A DNA stretch of 64,000 bases from positions 70,575,501 to 70,639,500 of the forward strand of contig CM059582.1 of assembly GCA_030407085.1 (NCBI GenBank), in the 5' to 3' direction. The notes under the pieces are model-generated. The model searched no databases, was not told where the DNA came from, and was given only the letters and a program-made list of their open reading frames with translations. This document shows, in pieces, positions 33,491 through 44,829 of the stretch. Each line of letters opens with the position of its first letter. Within the stretch, counting starts at the first letter, position 1. The position numbers and the translations under genes were made by a program. The stretch is from Trichopria drosophilae. Lineage: Eukaryota > Arthropoda > Insecta > Hymenoptera > Diapriidae.

Positions 33491-33831
33491 AGTCGTAGTA
33501 GTAGTAATAGTAGTAATCTTTATTGTCATAAATAGGGAATGACTATCCCATTGAGAAGAGTTCCGAAATTATCGGATACAAATATAAATACATAGAAAAG
33601 ATTCCTAGTAAAAAAAAAAAGAAATAGCGCTTACAAATAAAATTTCCTATCTTATCCTTGATTATCAGTGGCTTAAATTATATATTACATCTATTCGCCT
33701 TGCAGGAAAGACCTTCGGACAAAACTGGCTTTAACAAATTTGTACAATATTTTCACGGACTGAATATCATTGCTGCAAATTAGAGCACACAGCAAACCGA
33801 CTGTGTGCAGTGGTCGATGGTTCAAAGCGTG

Positions 33832-35421
33832 CTAAAACTCGCCTCTAGTGGACGCTAGTAGCGGGCACTCGGACAAAATGTGCAGCAACGTTTCATGTAC
33901 ATTATAGTTACATAGGGTACAAAGAGATGTCGGATTGTACTTATAGCGGTGTCCGGAGATTAGAAGCGAACGCGAGTAGATAGTTGCCAGTCTTAATTGC
34001 ATCTTTACTTGTAGACACTCTAGAGGCAGACGAGAGGGGTACAAGGTATACGTGGAGTCCGTTAGGAGGCGGTAAATCGGGAGCTGAATTGACTGAGAAG
34101 TAAAGTAGCGGTCAAGGTCCTTCCTCCTGCAGGACTCGGCAAATCTAGCGACTATAGTAGACGCTCTTTGGTCCCAATATTCGGCAGTAAAATTGTTCCA
34201 TAATTCGTCTGCCTCTACCGCGTCAAGTAGTGCCTTAAGTTGCACGGTCCAATTGCCAGCTTTCTGAGGGAGGACCTGTGACGCGAGCTCTTTCAAACGC
34301 AAAAGCAAAATTTTGGGCAATCTGTCATCCGGCAACTTTAGTATTTTAGTTACCCACTTAGTGGCTCTTGAAAGGATTTCTACCGCTATGGGCGGGATGC
34401 CAAGTTCTAAACGAAAAAGATAAGCCGGGGTATTTCTGGGCAAATTAAATAGTCTTTTAAAAAATCCAACTTGCGCGGATTCCAGGTTGTCCAAGTAACA
34501 TAGGGCCCAAAACGGCACCGCATAGAGCAGCACCGAAATAATCGTCGCATTGTACAACCTCCAATACGTCTCGCAATTGTCAATTTTTGCCGAGTATATT
34601 AATGACAATACTGCAACCGACGCTGCATTGGTCCTATCGATTGCATCCTCTGTTTGCTGAAGGCCGCAAGCCGAGGAGGAAAATATCACACCTAAGTACC
34701 GATAACTGCTTACCACCTTGACCGGACTATCTCTATACCGGAACGACCTCGAGTACAAGTCGAGCTGGCCAGCTTTTCTGAAGCATATTATCTCTGTTTT
34801 GCCGATGTTAACTACGAGTTGATTTATCTGGCAGTATTCCGAAAGAATAATTAGTTTCTGGCGGAGATCCGCGGGGGAGTATGCAAATATAGCCAGGTCG
34901 TCGGCGAAAAGCAGCATCATCAAGTCCTGTACGAGCGAAACATCCACTCCGCGCGCGCCCTTCTCCCGAAAAAATGCCACAATATCCGAAATGTACAGAA
35001 TGAAGAGTAGGGGGCTTAAAATTTCACCCTGGAGGACTCCTTTTGTTACATTGAAACCAGGCGCCTCAGAATTGTCCGATAATACAGGTACAGTGGCCGA
35101 TTGATACATTGAGGAAAGAATCCTTAAAAATTTTGCGCTGATACCAAGACCAAGGAGCTTACGCCAGAGAAGCGTATGAGGGATAGAGTCGAAAGCTCTC
35201 TGAAAATGGAGAAAAAGTCCGTATAATTTCAATTTCGGGCGCCTAAGCATAATCTGTACAGTGGCAAGAAGAGAGAAGATATTATATTCTGTACTTCTCC
35301 CACCTGGAAATCCGGCCTGGTCCTCAGGCAGCAACTCTCTTAGCGCAGCCCACTCAGTCAGGCGCTTACAAATAATTTGTGAAAAAATTTTAGCAACCGC
35401 GTTCGTTATCGCAATTTGCCT
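33832..35421 (-). CDS. LINE-1 reverse transcriptase and C-terminus
   Basis: An open stretch of ~530 codons covers the RT palm, thumb and Cys/His tail. Fingers: ITNAVAKIFSQIICKRL and LPEDQAGFPGGRSTEYNIF. Motif A reads GLFLHFQRAFDSI, where the invariant Asp (usual FxDFxxAFD) is His, so catalysis should be lost. GVLQGEILSPLLF (motif B) and FADD (motif C, LLFADDLAIF) are intact. The C-terminus has CTLCNYNVHETLLHILSECP, a CCHC-type finger common in LINE ORF2. It is in frame with 35425-35937 upstream, broken only by TGA at 35422-35424. It would copy element RNA at the nicked target. Confidence 0.85.
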   Translation of the reverse strand, partial: RQIAITNAVAKIFSQIICKRLTEWAALRELLPEDQAGFPGGRSTEYNIFSLLATVQIMLRRPKLKLYGLFLHFQRAFDSIPHTLLWRKLLGLGISAKFLRILSSMYQSATVPVLSDNSEAPGFNVTKGVLQGEILSPLLFILYISDIVAFFREKGARGVDVSLVQDLMMLLFADDLAIFAYSPADLRQKLIILSEYCQINQLVVNIGKTEIICFRKAGQLDLYSRSFRYRDSPVKVVSSYRYLGVIFSSSACGLQQTEDAIDRTNAASVAVLSLIYSAKIDNCETYWRLYNATIISVLLYAVPFWALCYLDNLESAQVGFFKRLFNLPRNTPAYLFRLELGIPPIAVEILSRATKWVTKILKLPDDRLPKILLLRLKELASQVLPQKAGNWTVQLKALLDAVEADELWNNFTAEYWDQRASTIVARFAESCRRKDLDRYFTSQSIQLPIYRLLTDSTYTLYPSRLPLECLQVKMQLRLATIYSRSLLISGHRYKYNPTSLCTLCNYNVHETLLHILSECPLLASTRGEF

Positions 35422-35424
35422 TCA

Positions 35425-35937
35425 GTTAGCCGGGTCGTCTCTCGCGCCTTTTTTAAATAAAGGAAATAACGACGCCCGAGCCCATCCTATGGGGAAGGTC
35501 TCTGCAAGAATGATTTTATTGAAGAGGTGGAGGAGATGGGCAAGCCATGTCTCCTCGAGTAGCTTAAAAAGATCTGCTGGCAACTCGTCGGGACCGATGG
35601 CCTTGCCAACCTTCAGCACCCTTATACTATCCTTAAGTTCCGCGATAGTAATCGGAGAATCTAACGCGGGGTCAAACGTGCCATAAAACATATCTTGGGG
35701 GCAGGCTTCCCGAGAGCAGACCACCGCAAAGTACGCCCTCCATGCGTCGCTAGACACCTGAGGACCCGCAGAGGGTTTTTTCCGAAATTGTCGACAAGCG
35801 TTCCAGAAATCAGCGGTACTGCGGACCTCCGCGAACCTATCGGAGATTGTAAATGCGTACTGACGCTTTTTACGTTTCACGGTGCTAAGATATGAGCTTT
35901 TTGCAGATCGAACCAGGCTTTCAAAATTCCGTGCCAC
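35425..35937 (-). CDS. LINE-1 ORF2 linker and RT N-terminus
   Basis: This 171-codon open stretch links endonuclease to RT. It has a basic start, FWNACRQFRKKP, then the RT-0/1 region KVGKAIGPDELPADLFK and FPIGWARASLFPLFKKGARDDPAN. The next codon is TGA where the family normally has YR, and the frame then continues into RT proper. A frameshift separates it from the piece at 35877-36230. Confidence 0.75.
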
Positions 35938-36895
35938 TTGTGGGCTTTACGCAGTACCGATTTAATAATTATTCCGGCATTCAGTGCCGCTGTGCGTATG
36001 GAGCCAATAATGCTTTCGTATAAGGAATCTACCGACTCTGAGGCATCCAATATTAGGGTATTTTGTGGCCGCCTCAATATATTTTGAAAATCGCGAACCC
36101 CGTCGTTCGACCTCGAATATCTTATTGATACGCGATTAGCTGGCGAAGAAACAGATAATTCGCGAAAAAAGTTGGTACAAAAAAAGAGACAAAAATACCG
36201 GTAAGTGATCTGAACCGTGGAGTTCATCACCCGTTGTAAGGTCAGCTATGAACGGCAAATGAAGAGCTGAGACCCATACCAAGTCAACGGCACTTAATCC
36301 CCTCTGCCCGAGGTAAGTAAAGTGTGCGGGGGAGTCGCTACAGCAGTGACCATTTAAAAGGACGAAGTTATTCGTTTTCATAAACTCGGACAGAAGAGAT
36401 CCGCGAGGGCTACAATGTTTATCGTGCGACTTTCTGGACATGTAAACTAACGAATTTTCGAAAATTTGCAGAAAGTCACTGTAGTCGGCCAGTTGGCCAA
36501 CTCGACTGTTAAAGTCGCCGCCCAAAATAAACATGCAATCAAGGTACTGGGTACTCAGGGAGTCTATTACCGCTTCCAGAGACACTAATTGAGCAAGTAA
36601 ATCCGAATTTGGCGAAGAGTAAAAAGAGTCCACCATTATATTAATTGGAAAAGCGCTAACGTGGAAAAATATCCAGTTGAGCGATATCTCAAGCTCTGCA
36701 TAAGAAAAATCAGAACTTATTCGAGACAAAAGGCCCCCACTACAGCGATCGAGTTGCTGGCGCGGGTGGCTGGGGAGAAGACTCTTGAGTAGCCAGTACC
36801 TAGTTCCACGGTTCCTATATCGCAATCAAACCATGTTTCCGAAAAATTTACAATTTTGAACGATAAGAAAAACAAATTATTTTTTATATTTAACA
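35877..36895 (-). pseudogene. LINE-1 APE endonuclease
   Basis: Apurinic-endonuclease-like domain of ORF2 in two frames. Visible catalytic-type motifs are FSETWF near 36860 (Glu), LGGDFNSRVGQL near 36520 (Asp/Asn), LSAVDLVWVS near 36270, and GSDHLPVFLSL near 36210 (Asp/His). It would nick the target DNA to prime reverse transcription. Frames change near 36830 and 36190, so no single protein can be made. The piece 35877-36230 continues towards RT. Confidence 0.75.
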
Positions 36896-37195
36896 TACCG
36901 CGGGCGTTCTAGAATGCAAGTTTTAGCATTTCCTTAGTACTAGTATCGGCGTGCGAAGGGGTCGCCCGTGTAGATTTGTTACTCCGTGGAGATCATCGAG
37001 GCTGATGACGGGGACGATTCAAAAATTCCTCTGCGAGGCTGGTTTCGGTAGCTTCATAGCCATTTCAACCGGAGAAGATCCTCGTTCCGAATGGCTCAGA
37101 GCGCCTGTAGACGAGCGTGTCCTCGAAGATCTTCTATCCTTAGTAGGTTCACTACATCGGATAGTGAAGTCCTGGTCGACTTCGGATCATTTTAG

Positions 37196-38259
37196 TCAAA
37201 TGTTATTGGTGGCAATCATATCACCTTTTTTTCTAAATATGGCTCCTTTGCCAATAGCTGCCCGGCGAGCTTCTCTGGCTTTGAAGGCCATGAAGCGTTC
37301 CTTGTCAGTGTAGTCTGGATCTATGAAAATATTAGAATTTTGCAAAGCCACTTTTTTTGACGAGAGGATATTAAATTTGTCCTCCTCCATAGTTAATTCG
37401 GCCAAAATCGTTGTTGGGTTGCTGCGAATTATTCTCGCATTAGCTACTATGCCTGACATCTCAAATTTAGCGGCCAAAAACTTGTTAGTTTCGTCCCTTA
37501 ACGGACCAGAGCCAAGTTGGAGCCAGTTATTTTAATATTTCGCCTTTCTAAAATTTTTTCTTGAGCTTCGATCTTGGCCACCATCAGTTTAATCGTCTGG
37601 TCTTGAGAATTTAGCTTCTCTTCAAGCGCAACCAGACGAGTAACGAAGCCGTTTTTTAGCTCATAGACTGTGCTTTTAACATCCGCTATGTCACTAGCGC
37701 ACTTGTCCACTCCTATTTTTATGGCTGCAGTAGCATTCTGGGAGTCCTTGATTGCTGCCAAAAGAGATTTTTGCAGGACATCAAGGCTCTCTTGTGTAAC
37801 GGGGGCGGATGGCGTGGTTGGAGGCATATTTTTGTCCGACAAAGGAAGCGAAAGTTTACGGTGTCTAAAATCCGGAGAAAAGCTGGAATCGTCCGAGTCG
37901 GCCGCTAAGTCCCGCTTTCGCTTAACAAAACCGAAATCCTCTACCGAGCTGCAACTATTAGTGCGGTATTCTAACCACCTGGCTGCAGCGGTAGGTCGTC
38001 CGGGAAGAGTTGGTGGTCTTAGAAACGGCGAAGTTTGCTCCACCTCCGCGCCAATGGTAGCGCTCCCGGGCGTGCCTGGTAGGTTCGAATGGTTGTTGGG
38101 CAGACCCTGGCCCGACATTTGCCGAAGGTAACTCGGCCAAAAGGTGCTGCCGCCTGCTACTTGCCGAAGGACTCCGAGAGTCGAAGACGGAAGACGGAAG
38201 CGGCGTCGCACGGTGTTTGATGGACGACGTCTCGCGGACATTTCTTTTGGATCGATCAT
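37196..38259 (-). pseudogene. LINE-1 ORF1 (coiled-coil nucleic-acid-binding protein)
   Basis: Two open parts: 37498-38259 (253 codons) and 37196-37477 (93 codons). The first has a basic, proline/serine-rich N-terminus, an acidic patch and a long heptad-like coiled coil (VYELKNGFVTRLVALEEKL...). It ends RRNIKITG, which starts an RRM-like fold. The second continues that fold with RIIRSNPTTILAELTMEED and a basic KAREARRAAIGKGAIFRKKG tail. This architecture is typical of L1-like ORF1 chaperones that coat element RNA. A frame break between the two parts (about 37480-37500) inactivates it. LINE-2 has a homologous coiled-coil ORF1. Confidence 0.7.
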
Positions 38260-38479
38260 CCCCTGGCGAATTTTTAACCGATTTCAATGAATCCGGGTTT
38301 AAAATACTCAGGAAGGATTGTAGAATCACTGTGGAGTGCACATTGTTGATATCTTTATTTTCCTATTGACAGTGCGTCCTCAAATTCACCAATATTTAAC
38401 AACGTAAATAACTCATAGAAGTAGAAGTTGTTTATTTATCGAAGTACGCTTAGATTAGCTTGAAATTTCTTACTGGGGG

Positions 38480-39580
38480 GTATTTTGGGTCGCAGAATAA
38501 GAATCTCGTACCGGATTTAAAAAATTCAAAATGGCGGATCCAATATGGCGGACAAATTTAAAAAAAAATCTTACAATCGCTTAAAAGTTGTTGCTCCGGG
38601 TTTTTTTCGGTCGTAGAATACGAATCTCTTACCGGATTTGCAAAATTCAAAATGGCGGATCCAATATGGCGGACAAATTTAAAAAAAATACTTACATTCA
38701 CTTAAAAGTTGTTGCTCCGGGGTTTTTTAAGGCGCAGAATAAGAATCTCGTACCGGATTTGAAAAATTCAAAATGGCGGATCCAATATGGCGGACAAATT
38801 TAAAAAAAATCTTACAATCGCTTAAAAGTTGTTATTCCGGGGTTTTTTCGGTCGTAGAATACGAATCTCTTACCGGATTGGCAAAATTAAAAATGGCGGA
38901 TCCAATATGGCGGACAAATTAAAAAAAATACTTACATTCACTGAAATTTTGTTACTCCGGGTTTTTTTTGGATCGCAGAATACGAATCTCTTACCGGATT
39001 TGCAAAATTCAAAATGGCAGATCCAATATGGCGGACAAATTTAAAAAAAAATACTTACATTCACTGAAATGTTGTTACTCCGGGGTTTTTTGTGGCGCAG
39101 AATACGAATCTCGTACCGGATATGCAAATTTCGAATATGAATCTCGTACCAGATTTGCAAAATTCAACATGGCTGATCCAATATGGCCGACGAATTGTTA
39201 AAAAAATGCTTACATTCGCTGAAAAGTTGTTGCTCCGGTGTTTTTTTGGGTCGCAGAATATGAATCTCGTACCGGATTTGAAAATTTCAAAATGACGGAT
39301 CCAATATGGTGGACGAATTTTTAAGAAATGAGATTCGAGTCAATATTGGCTTATTTACTAAAAATGCTTACCTTCGCTTAAAACTTGTTGCTCTGAGGTA
39401 TTGTGGGTCGCTGAGTACGAATGTCGTTCCAGATTTTCAAAGTTCAAAATGGCATGGCGATCCTAATATGGCGGAAAAATATTCTAAAAAATGTTTAGTT
39501 TCGCTTGAAATGTGTTACCCGGGTGTTTTCGATTGACGAATACAAATTTCGTACCTGATTTTCCAGTATTGAAAATGGCG
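38480..39580 (+). repeat. 121 bp satellite, left arm (family C)
   Basis: About nine units with ATGGCGGATCCAATATGGCGG near 38531, 38652, 38773, 38894 and 39014 (spacing 120-121 bp), then more diverged units to about 39580. Each unit also has GGTCG(C/T)AGAATACGAATCTC and TTAAAAGTTGTTGCTCCGG. All open frames here (67-77 codons) are repeat products. Confidence 0.9.
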
Positions 39581-39589
39581 GATCTATTT

Positions 39590-39620
39590 CTCAGATATGC
39601 GTTTTCGTGTGCGCGCGCGC

Positions 39621-39652
<32 letters not shown>

Positions 39653-40889
39653 TGGTGTGTTTTACAATATAAATATTAACGCTTATTAAATTAAAAATAA
39701 GACTAAAATATTCTCCCATAAACTGAATCTTAAAAGTTTTAATCACATTTGGTTTAAACGCAATTTAAATATCTCGTAATGCAAATAAAAATATTGCGCT
39801 TGTAGTGCTGGAAGTTTATTATTTTATTACTTGTATGTAGGAATTCTCCAGATTTTTATACATGTCAGGATAAAAATGATGAACCCGTCCACGTAAAAAT
39901 TGCAGTATTCGAGTACTTACACTGTAATGAAATGCCAATTAACAAAAACTAGGGTGAATATTACTGAAATTCCACATCCGACTATTTACGTATTTGGATA
40001 AAATGCAAAAAATGTCAAAAACACGCTATTTTTTTATCTATTTTTTTCCTTAAACGCTGTTTTTATTGGAATTGAAAACGCACATAGTAGTAAAGAAGAT
40101 TTTTTTATAGTTTTCAGAAACATTTTTGAATTTTTGAAATTGGCACCTTTCCGAAAAACTTAAAAGTAGTTACAAAAATTTGAAGAAAATTCATTTATAT
40201 TTTTCGAGTGATTCTACACGCTTTTTGTTGTATAATATTTTTTCTTAAAATTTATCATACTTGAGGTTCAAAATCATGAAATTTTACCCTGCAATGCACC
40301 CCTTCCGTCGCCATATTGGATTCGTTACATTAAAATTAATTTCTTCAGGTCCGTAACTTTTTAGTTGCACTAAAAGTTGCTGTGGTTTTAAAAGTTTTTA
40401 TACAGAAAGATGAGGTGCTTCAATGTAAAAGTAACGTTTGATGAACAAAAAATGGATTGAAAGAAATCGTGCAGTTGTAACTTTTTAATATTTAGCGTGT
40501 TTCTGACATTTTCGCGTATTGTAATCCTTGCCAATGAAAACAACTCACTGAAAAGTTTGTCTATTATTTTCCACACTTTTTGTTCAGTTGCACTTCATTA
40601 CATTGAGTGTACTCGAAAACTGCAATTTTGATGTTAACGGGTTAATTGTAGCTGAGACGTAAATTATTTACATTGCTTTTACTATCATGCTACATATTAT
40701 GCAACACTTATCGCATTTAGAATGTTGAAAATCTCACTTGTGGGCAATCCATGTCTCATCAAGCTCTTGCATACCAACATTCGCACCGAAATCGACATAA
40801 CTTCAAGAACATGATTTCCAATTTTTGTTATATCACAACTAATATCACATTTGCATTCAGGCCCCGAATAATATATCTGCGTACAAAAA
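39590..40889. other. AT-rich core of the foldback structure
   Basis: Contains a pure (GT)n/(GC)n run at 39607-39647. Otherwise there are no frames or repeats I can support. It may be the remnant of the element's own internal sequence. Confidence 0.4.
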
Positions 40890-41290
40890 TTCATATTCTG
40901 CGACCCAAAAAAAAACCCGGAGCAACAACTTTTAAGCGAATGTAAGCATTTTTTAAGAATTCGTCCGCCAAATTGGATTCGCCATTTTGAATTTTGCAAA
41001 TCCGGTACGAGATGCGTATTCTGCGCCTTAAAAAACCTCGGAGGAACAATTTTTAAGTGAATGTAAGTATTTTTTTTTAAATTTATCCGCCATATTGGAT
41101 CCGCCATTTTGAATTTTGCAAATCCGGTAAGAGATTCGTATTCTACGACCGAAAAAAAACCCGGAGCAACAACTTTTAAGCGATTGTAAGATTTTTTTAA
41201 AATTTGTCCGCCATATTGGATCCGCCATTTAAAATTTTTCAAATCCGGTACGAGATTCTTATTCTGCGACCCAAAATACCCCCCAGTAAG
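40890..41290 (-). repeat. 121 bp satellite, right arm (family C)
   Basis: Three to four units inverted with respect to 38480-39580 (CCGCCATATTGGATCCGCCAT near 41088 and 41209). The 200-codon minus frame 40697-41299 is a repeat read-through. Confidence 0.9.
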
Positions 41291-41570
41291 AAATTTCAAG
41301 CTAATCTAAGCGTACTTCGATAAATAAACAACTTCTACTTCTATGAGTTATTTACGTTGTTAAATATTGGTGACTTTGAGGACGCACTGTCAATCGGAAA
41401 ATAAAGATATCAATAATGTGCAATCCACAGTGATTCTACAATCCTTCCTGAGTATTTTAAACCTGGATTCACTGAAATCGGTTAAAAATTCGCCAGGGGA
41501 TGATCGATCCAAAAGAAATGTCCGCGAGACGTCGTCCATCAAACACCGTGCGTCGTCCATCAAACACCGT

Positions 41571-42000
41571 GCGTCGGTGCTGACGTACGGGGCCAGAAGA
41601 TTCCTGTTATATCGGCAGATGGTAATTTACCCGTCGAGATGTTATCGAAGGAGTAGAATTCCAGTTTGTATACAGTAGTAACTGGTAGAGTCAATAGATG
41701 GCGGTACTTGTCCCAGACTGCTTCTGCGGCGGCGGTAGTAGACTAGCCACGTGGAATTTGAAGATTAGGAAACCCGTCACCAACCAAAAGATACTCACGA
41801 GTAGCCACTCATCAATTCAACAGCCCAATGGAGAAGCAGATCGGCACAAAAAAGAGCTTGCCGGTGAGCTGGAAAAAAAGCTACGCCCGGAGGCAAGAGG
41901 CAGCAGAAAAAAGCTAAAAAGACGGAGCAAAAGACAAACAATGCTAAGTGAACACTCACCGGAACCGGAACCCACTCTGGCTCCCACTAATCAGCCGTAA
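41571..42000 (+). other. Unassigned 100-codon frame
   Basis: A plus-strand frame 41698-42000 starts MAVLVPDCFCGGGS and ends in a strongly basic, Glu/Lys-rich stretch (KKLRPEARGSRKKLKRRSKR). I do not recognise it. It lies exactly between the foldback structure and the truncated 3' edge of LINE-2, so it may be the start of another retroelement ORF1 or a captured exon. Confidence 0.25.
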
Positions 42001-42381
42001 AATTCTCCCATCTTTCGGTTGACCCCAGACTATCTGTTATTGCCTTTAGCTGTAGCAGCCAAAACAAAGACTCCTCGGACTGATTATTAGTGGCAAGCTC
42101 CCTCAATCTAGAAAGCAGAGTTCTGGGCAGTCTATAGTTCGGCATGCGCAGGACTCAGATCACCCATTTAAATGTGCGATTTAGAATTTCAACTGCAATT
42201 GAGTACAATCCTAATTCAAGTCGTATTAAGTAAGAGGCAGTATTTCGCGATAAATTGAAGAGTCTTTAAAGAATGATAACTGCGAAGCATCTAGACTGTC
42301 CAGATACCTGAGCCCCCAGAAAGGAGCTGCATATAGCAGAGTCGCAATTACAGTAGCGCTATATAGTTTCTAAATCGCATC

Positions 42382-43632
42382 CTACGCGTCAATCTTAGCT
42401 GAAGCGACAATTGATAAAATCGAGGCTGAGGTCGCGATAGTTTTATTTATCCCCTTTTTACTCGCGAGCAGACCCTGAGCAGATGATGAGAACGTTACAC
42501 CAAGGTACCTATATTTATTGACAATCTCTATCGGAAGATCGTTGTAAGTAAAATGCCGGGAGGAGCAGGCGAGCTTCCCTCCTCTTCTAAAGCAAAGGAT
42601 TTTCGTTTTATCGATTTTAACAGTTAGTCCATTGATATTACAATATTCGGCTAGAATTAACAATTTCCTACGCAGGTCTGCCAACGAGTAAGCGAATATC
42701 GAACGATCATCCGCATACAGTAACATGAGGAGATCCAGGGTACTTGTGAGGTCCACTCCTTGTGCTCCTCTATCTCTAAAAAAGGCTATCATATCAGCTG
42801 TATTCAATATAAATGGCAGCGGGCTCAAAAATTTCCCTTGTAACACTCCCACAGTTACTGCATATTCAGATGAAGATTCGCGAGTCTGCAGTATGAGCGA
42901 GGCTGTCCGATATACCGCCATTATTACGCGAACAAATTTGGCTCATACTCCTAAACTGGACCATTTCCTCCATAACAGTACGTGAGGGACTGAGTCGAAT
43001 GCACGCTTTAAGTCGACAAATATGCGAAATAAGTTCAATCCCTTCCAGCGGAGAGCGATTTGAACGGTAGCCAGAAGATTAAAAATGTTATCCTCGGTTG
43101 ATCTTCCCGACCTAAAGTCCGATTGCTCCTCTGGTAAAATATTAATTTGGAAAGTCCAGTCTGATAGGCGCTTACATAAAATTTGCGAGAAAATCTTTGC
43201 AATAGCATTAGCGATCACAATTAACCTATAATTGGCCGGGTCTTCGCGTGAGCCTTTCTTAAGCAGGGTGAAAATCAATGCCTGAGCCCAATCTGAAGGA
43301 AATTCCTCCGTATTAAAAATCCGGTTAAAAAGCTCAAGCATATTTGAAAGTTACACATTATCTAGAAGCTTGCAAATTTCAGAGGGGATGCCATCTGGAC
43401 CAATAGCCTTACGCGTTTTCAGGACTTTTATACTAGACTGAAGATCAAGCATTGTAATTTCTGCATCAAGCCAGGGATTATAAGTCCCGTAATACATAGT
43501 GATAGGATTAGAATTTTGGGGGAAAACGTTCGAGAAATGCTCACGGCATGTCCCAGTGCTTACTACCGAGCCAGTCATGGGTTTCCTACTAAAAGAGCGC
43601 ACTGCGTGATAAAAATTGGCCGATTTTTTCAC
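42382..43632 (-). pseudogene. LINE-2 reverse transcriptase
   Basis: One frame across 43632-42382 with stops near 43351 and 42943. It contains KAIGPDGIPSEICKLL, FPSDWAQALIFTLLKKGSREDPANYR, motif A RIFVDLKRAFDSV (Asp kept, unlike LINE-1), GVLQGKFLSPLPF and motif C YADD (LLYADDRSIF). Since both Asp motifs survive, inactivation is by nonsense codons and by loss of the 3' part of the element. Confidence 0.8.
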
Positions 43633-43661
43633 CTGTGTGCAAACGTTTCTTTCGGTAATTC

Positions 43662-44701
43662 TTAAAGAGTGAGATCATTTTTTATCCTCGATTGTCCGCG
43701 AGTAAAGCTTTTTGCGGCAAGAAAATTAGCTAGATGTTCGGCTTTGTAACTGTTGCTTCTCATTACAAAAAGCGCTTGTTTTACATTTCTTTTCGCCTTG
43801 ACACAATCACAATCGAACCAAGCCTTATTCGCAATATTGGTATGATACGTATTCCGCATTACTGAAACTTGAAGAATTTCGGTACTCTTCGTCGCTTCTT
43901 TAATATTACTGCGTAAACCACTATAATGCGCGCCAATAGGTTTATGTGCATCCAAATCCGACTTATTTGCGAGATTACTAAGAGCAAGTTTAAAATCCAG
44001 ACGCCCGTCTACCGAAGATACATACTTCACTTCAGTTCTCTGCCCTACATAAGACAAACGCACCGTACTATTCATATATTCATACTCGGGGAACTTAAAA
44101 AAAGACTTAAATAAATCGGTAGATGATCCGAATCGTGGAGATCATTACCCACCCTTAGATCACGAATGAAAGAAAGATGAGCTGATGATGCCCAGATCAG
44201 ATCAATTGCACTGAAATCTTGCGCGCCGGGAAAAGTGTAATGAGCGGGATTATCGCTTAATGAACGACCGTTACTAAGAACGAAACTATTAAAATTCATA
44301 ATATCAATAAGGTCATTAACATCATGGCTGTCTTGCAGCAACCCTACTCTCGCATTACAGTCACCACCGAGAACAAACACGCTAATTGAAAATTGTGATT
44401 TAAGAACATTTATTAAATTTTGCAAGTTAGAAAGAATGTCAGAAAAATCTGCAATCGGCGAAATAAAAAAAGAACCTACTACTAATTTGACGGGCATGGT
44501 ATTGACATGATAAAAAATCCAGCTTGATGACACTTCAAGAATCGAAGCATTGAGCTCCTTTCGTATTAGTGAAATTAGGCCCCCGCTGTAACGGCCCAGC
44601 TCTGTAGATCTCGTAGCCGGTGAAAAAGCAGTTACAAAGCGCAAATCTAGATCTCCCAGCTGATTGACGTCGTGACACCAAGATTCGGCAACGTTTATCA
44701 T
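43662..44701 (-). pseudogene. LINE-2 APE endonuclease and linker
   Basis: 44072-44701 (209 codons) has AESWCHDV (catalytic Glu), LGGDCNARVGLLQ (Asp/Asn), FSAIDLIWASSAHL and SDHLPIYLSLFL (Asp/His), the complete C-terminal set of an APE domain. 43662-44075 continues in a shifted frame with a basic linker (WFDCDCVKAKRNVKQALF). A frame break near 44075 separates them. Confidence 0.75.
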
Positions 44702-44829
44702 GTAAAAATCCGTAACGAAAGATTGATTTTTATAATTACTAATACCACGAGCATTTCAAAAAATTAAATTTAAGACATTACAATTTACAATACTTTGAAG
44801 GTCAGGCGATGAAGACGAAGAGAATAATG

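Larger units (their letters stand above)
33491..38330 (-). mobile_element. APE-type LINE (LINE-1), near full length
   Basis: Minus-strand non-LTR retrotransposon: 5' region to about 38330, ORF1 (37196-38259), ORF2 with APE endonuclease, RT and Cys/His tail (33832-36895), then a ~330 bp 3' untranslated region ending in a TAC-repeat tail read on minus (GTAGTAGTAGTAATAG on plus, 33494-33520) just after AATAAAG. LINE-2 (42001-45730) is a diverged member of the same family. The clade is uncertain. Breaks: a stop in ORF1, two frameshifts in ORF2 and a TGA at 35422-35424. Confidence 0.85.
38200..41570. mobile_element. Foldback structure: LINE 5' end plus 121 bp satellite arms
   Basis: The outer parts 38215-38480 and 41270-41560 are near-identical inverted copies of the LINE-1 5' region (for example GGATGATCGATCCAAAAGAA at 41500 against its complement at 38245). 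Inside each lies the 121 bp satellite, also inverted (38480-39580 and 40890-41270). The centre (39590-40890) is AT-rich with a (GT)n run at 39607-39647 and no frames. The right copy stops after a duplicated ~26 bp word (TCCATCAAACACCGTGCG twice at 41536-41572) where unrelated sequence begins. Confidence 0.8.

Noticed and set aside
38588..39536. Several 67-77 codon frames with MADKFKK-type starts
   Set aside because: They recur every 121 bp and derive from the satellite.
40697..41299. 200-codon minus frame
   Set aside because: It reads through satellite C units and the foldback core.
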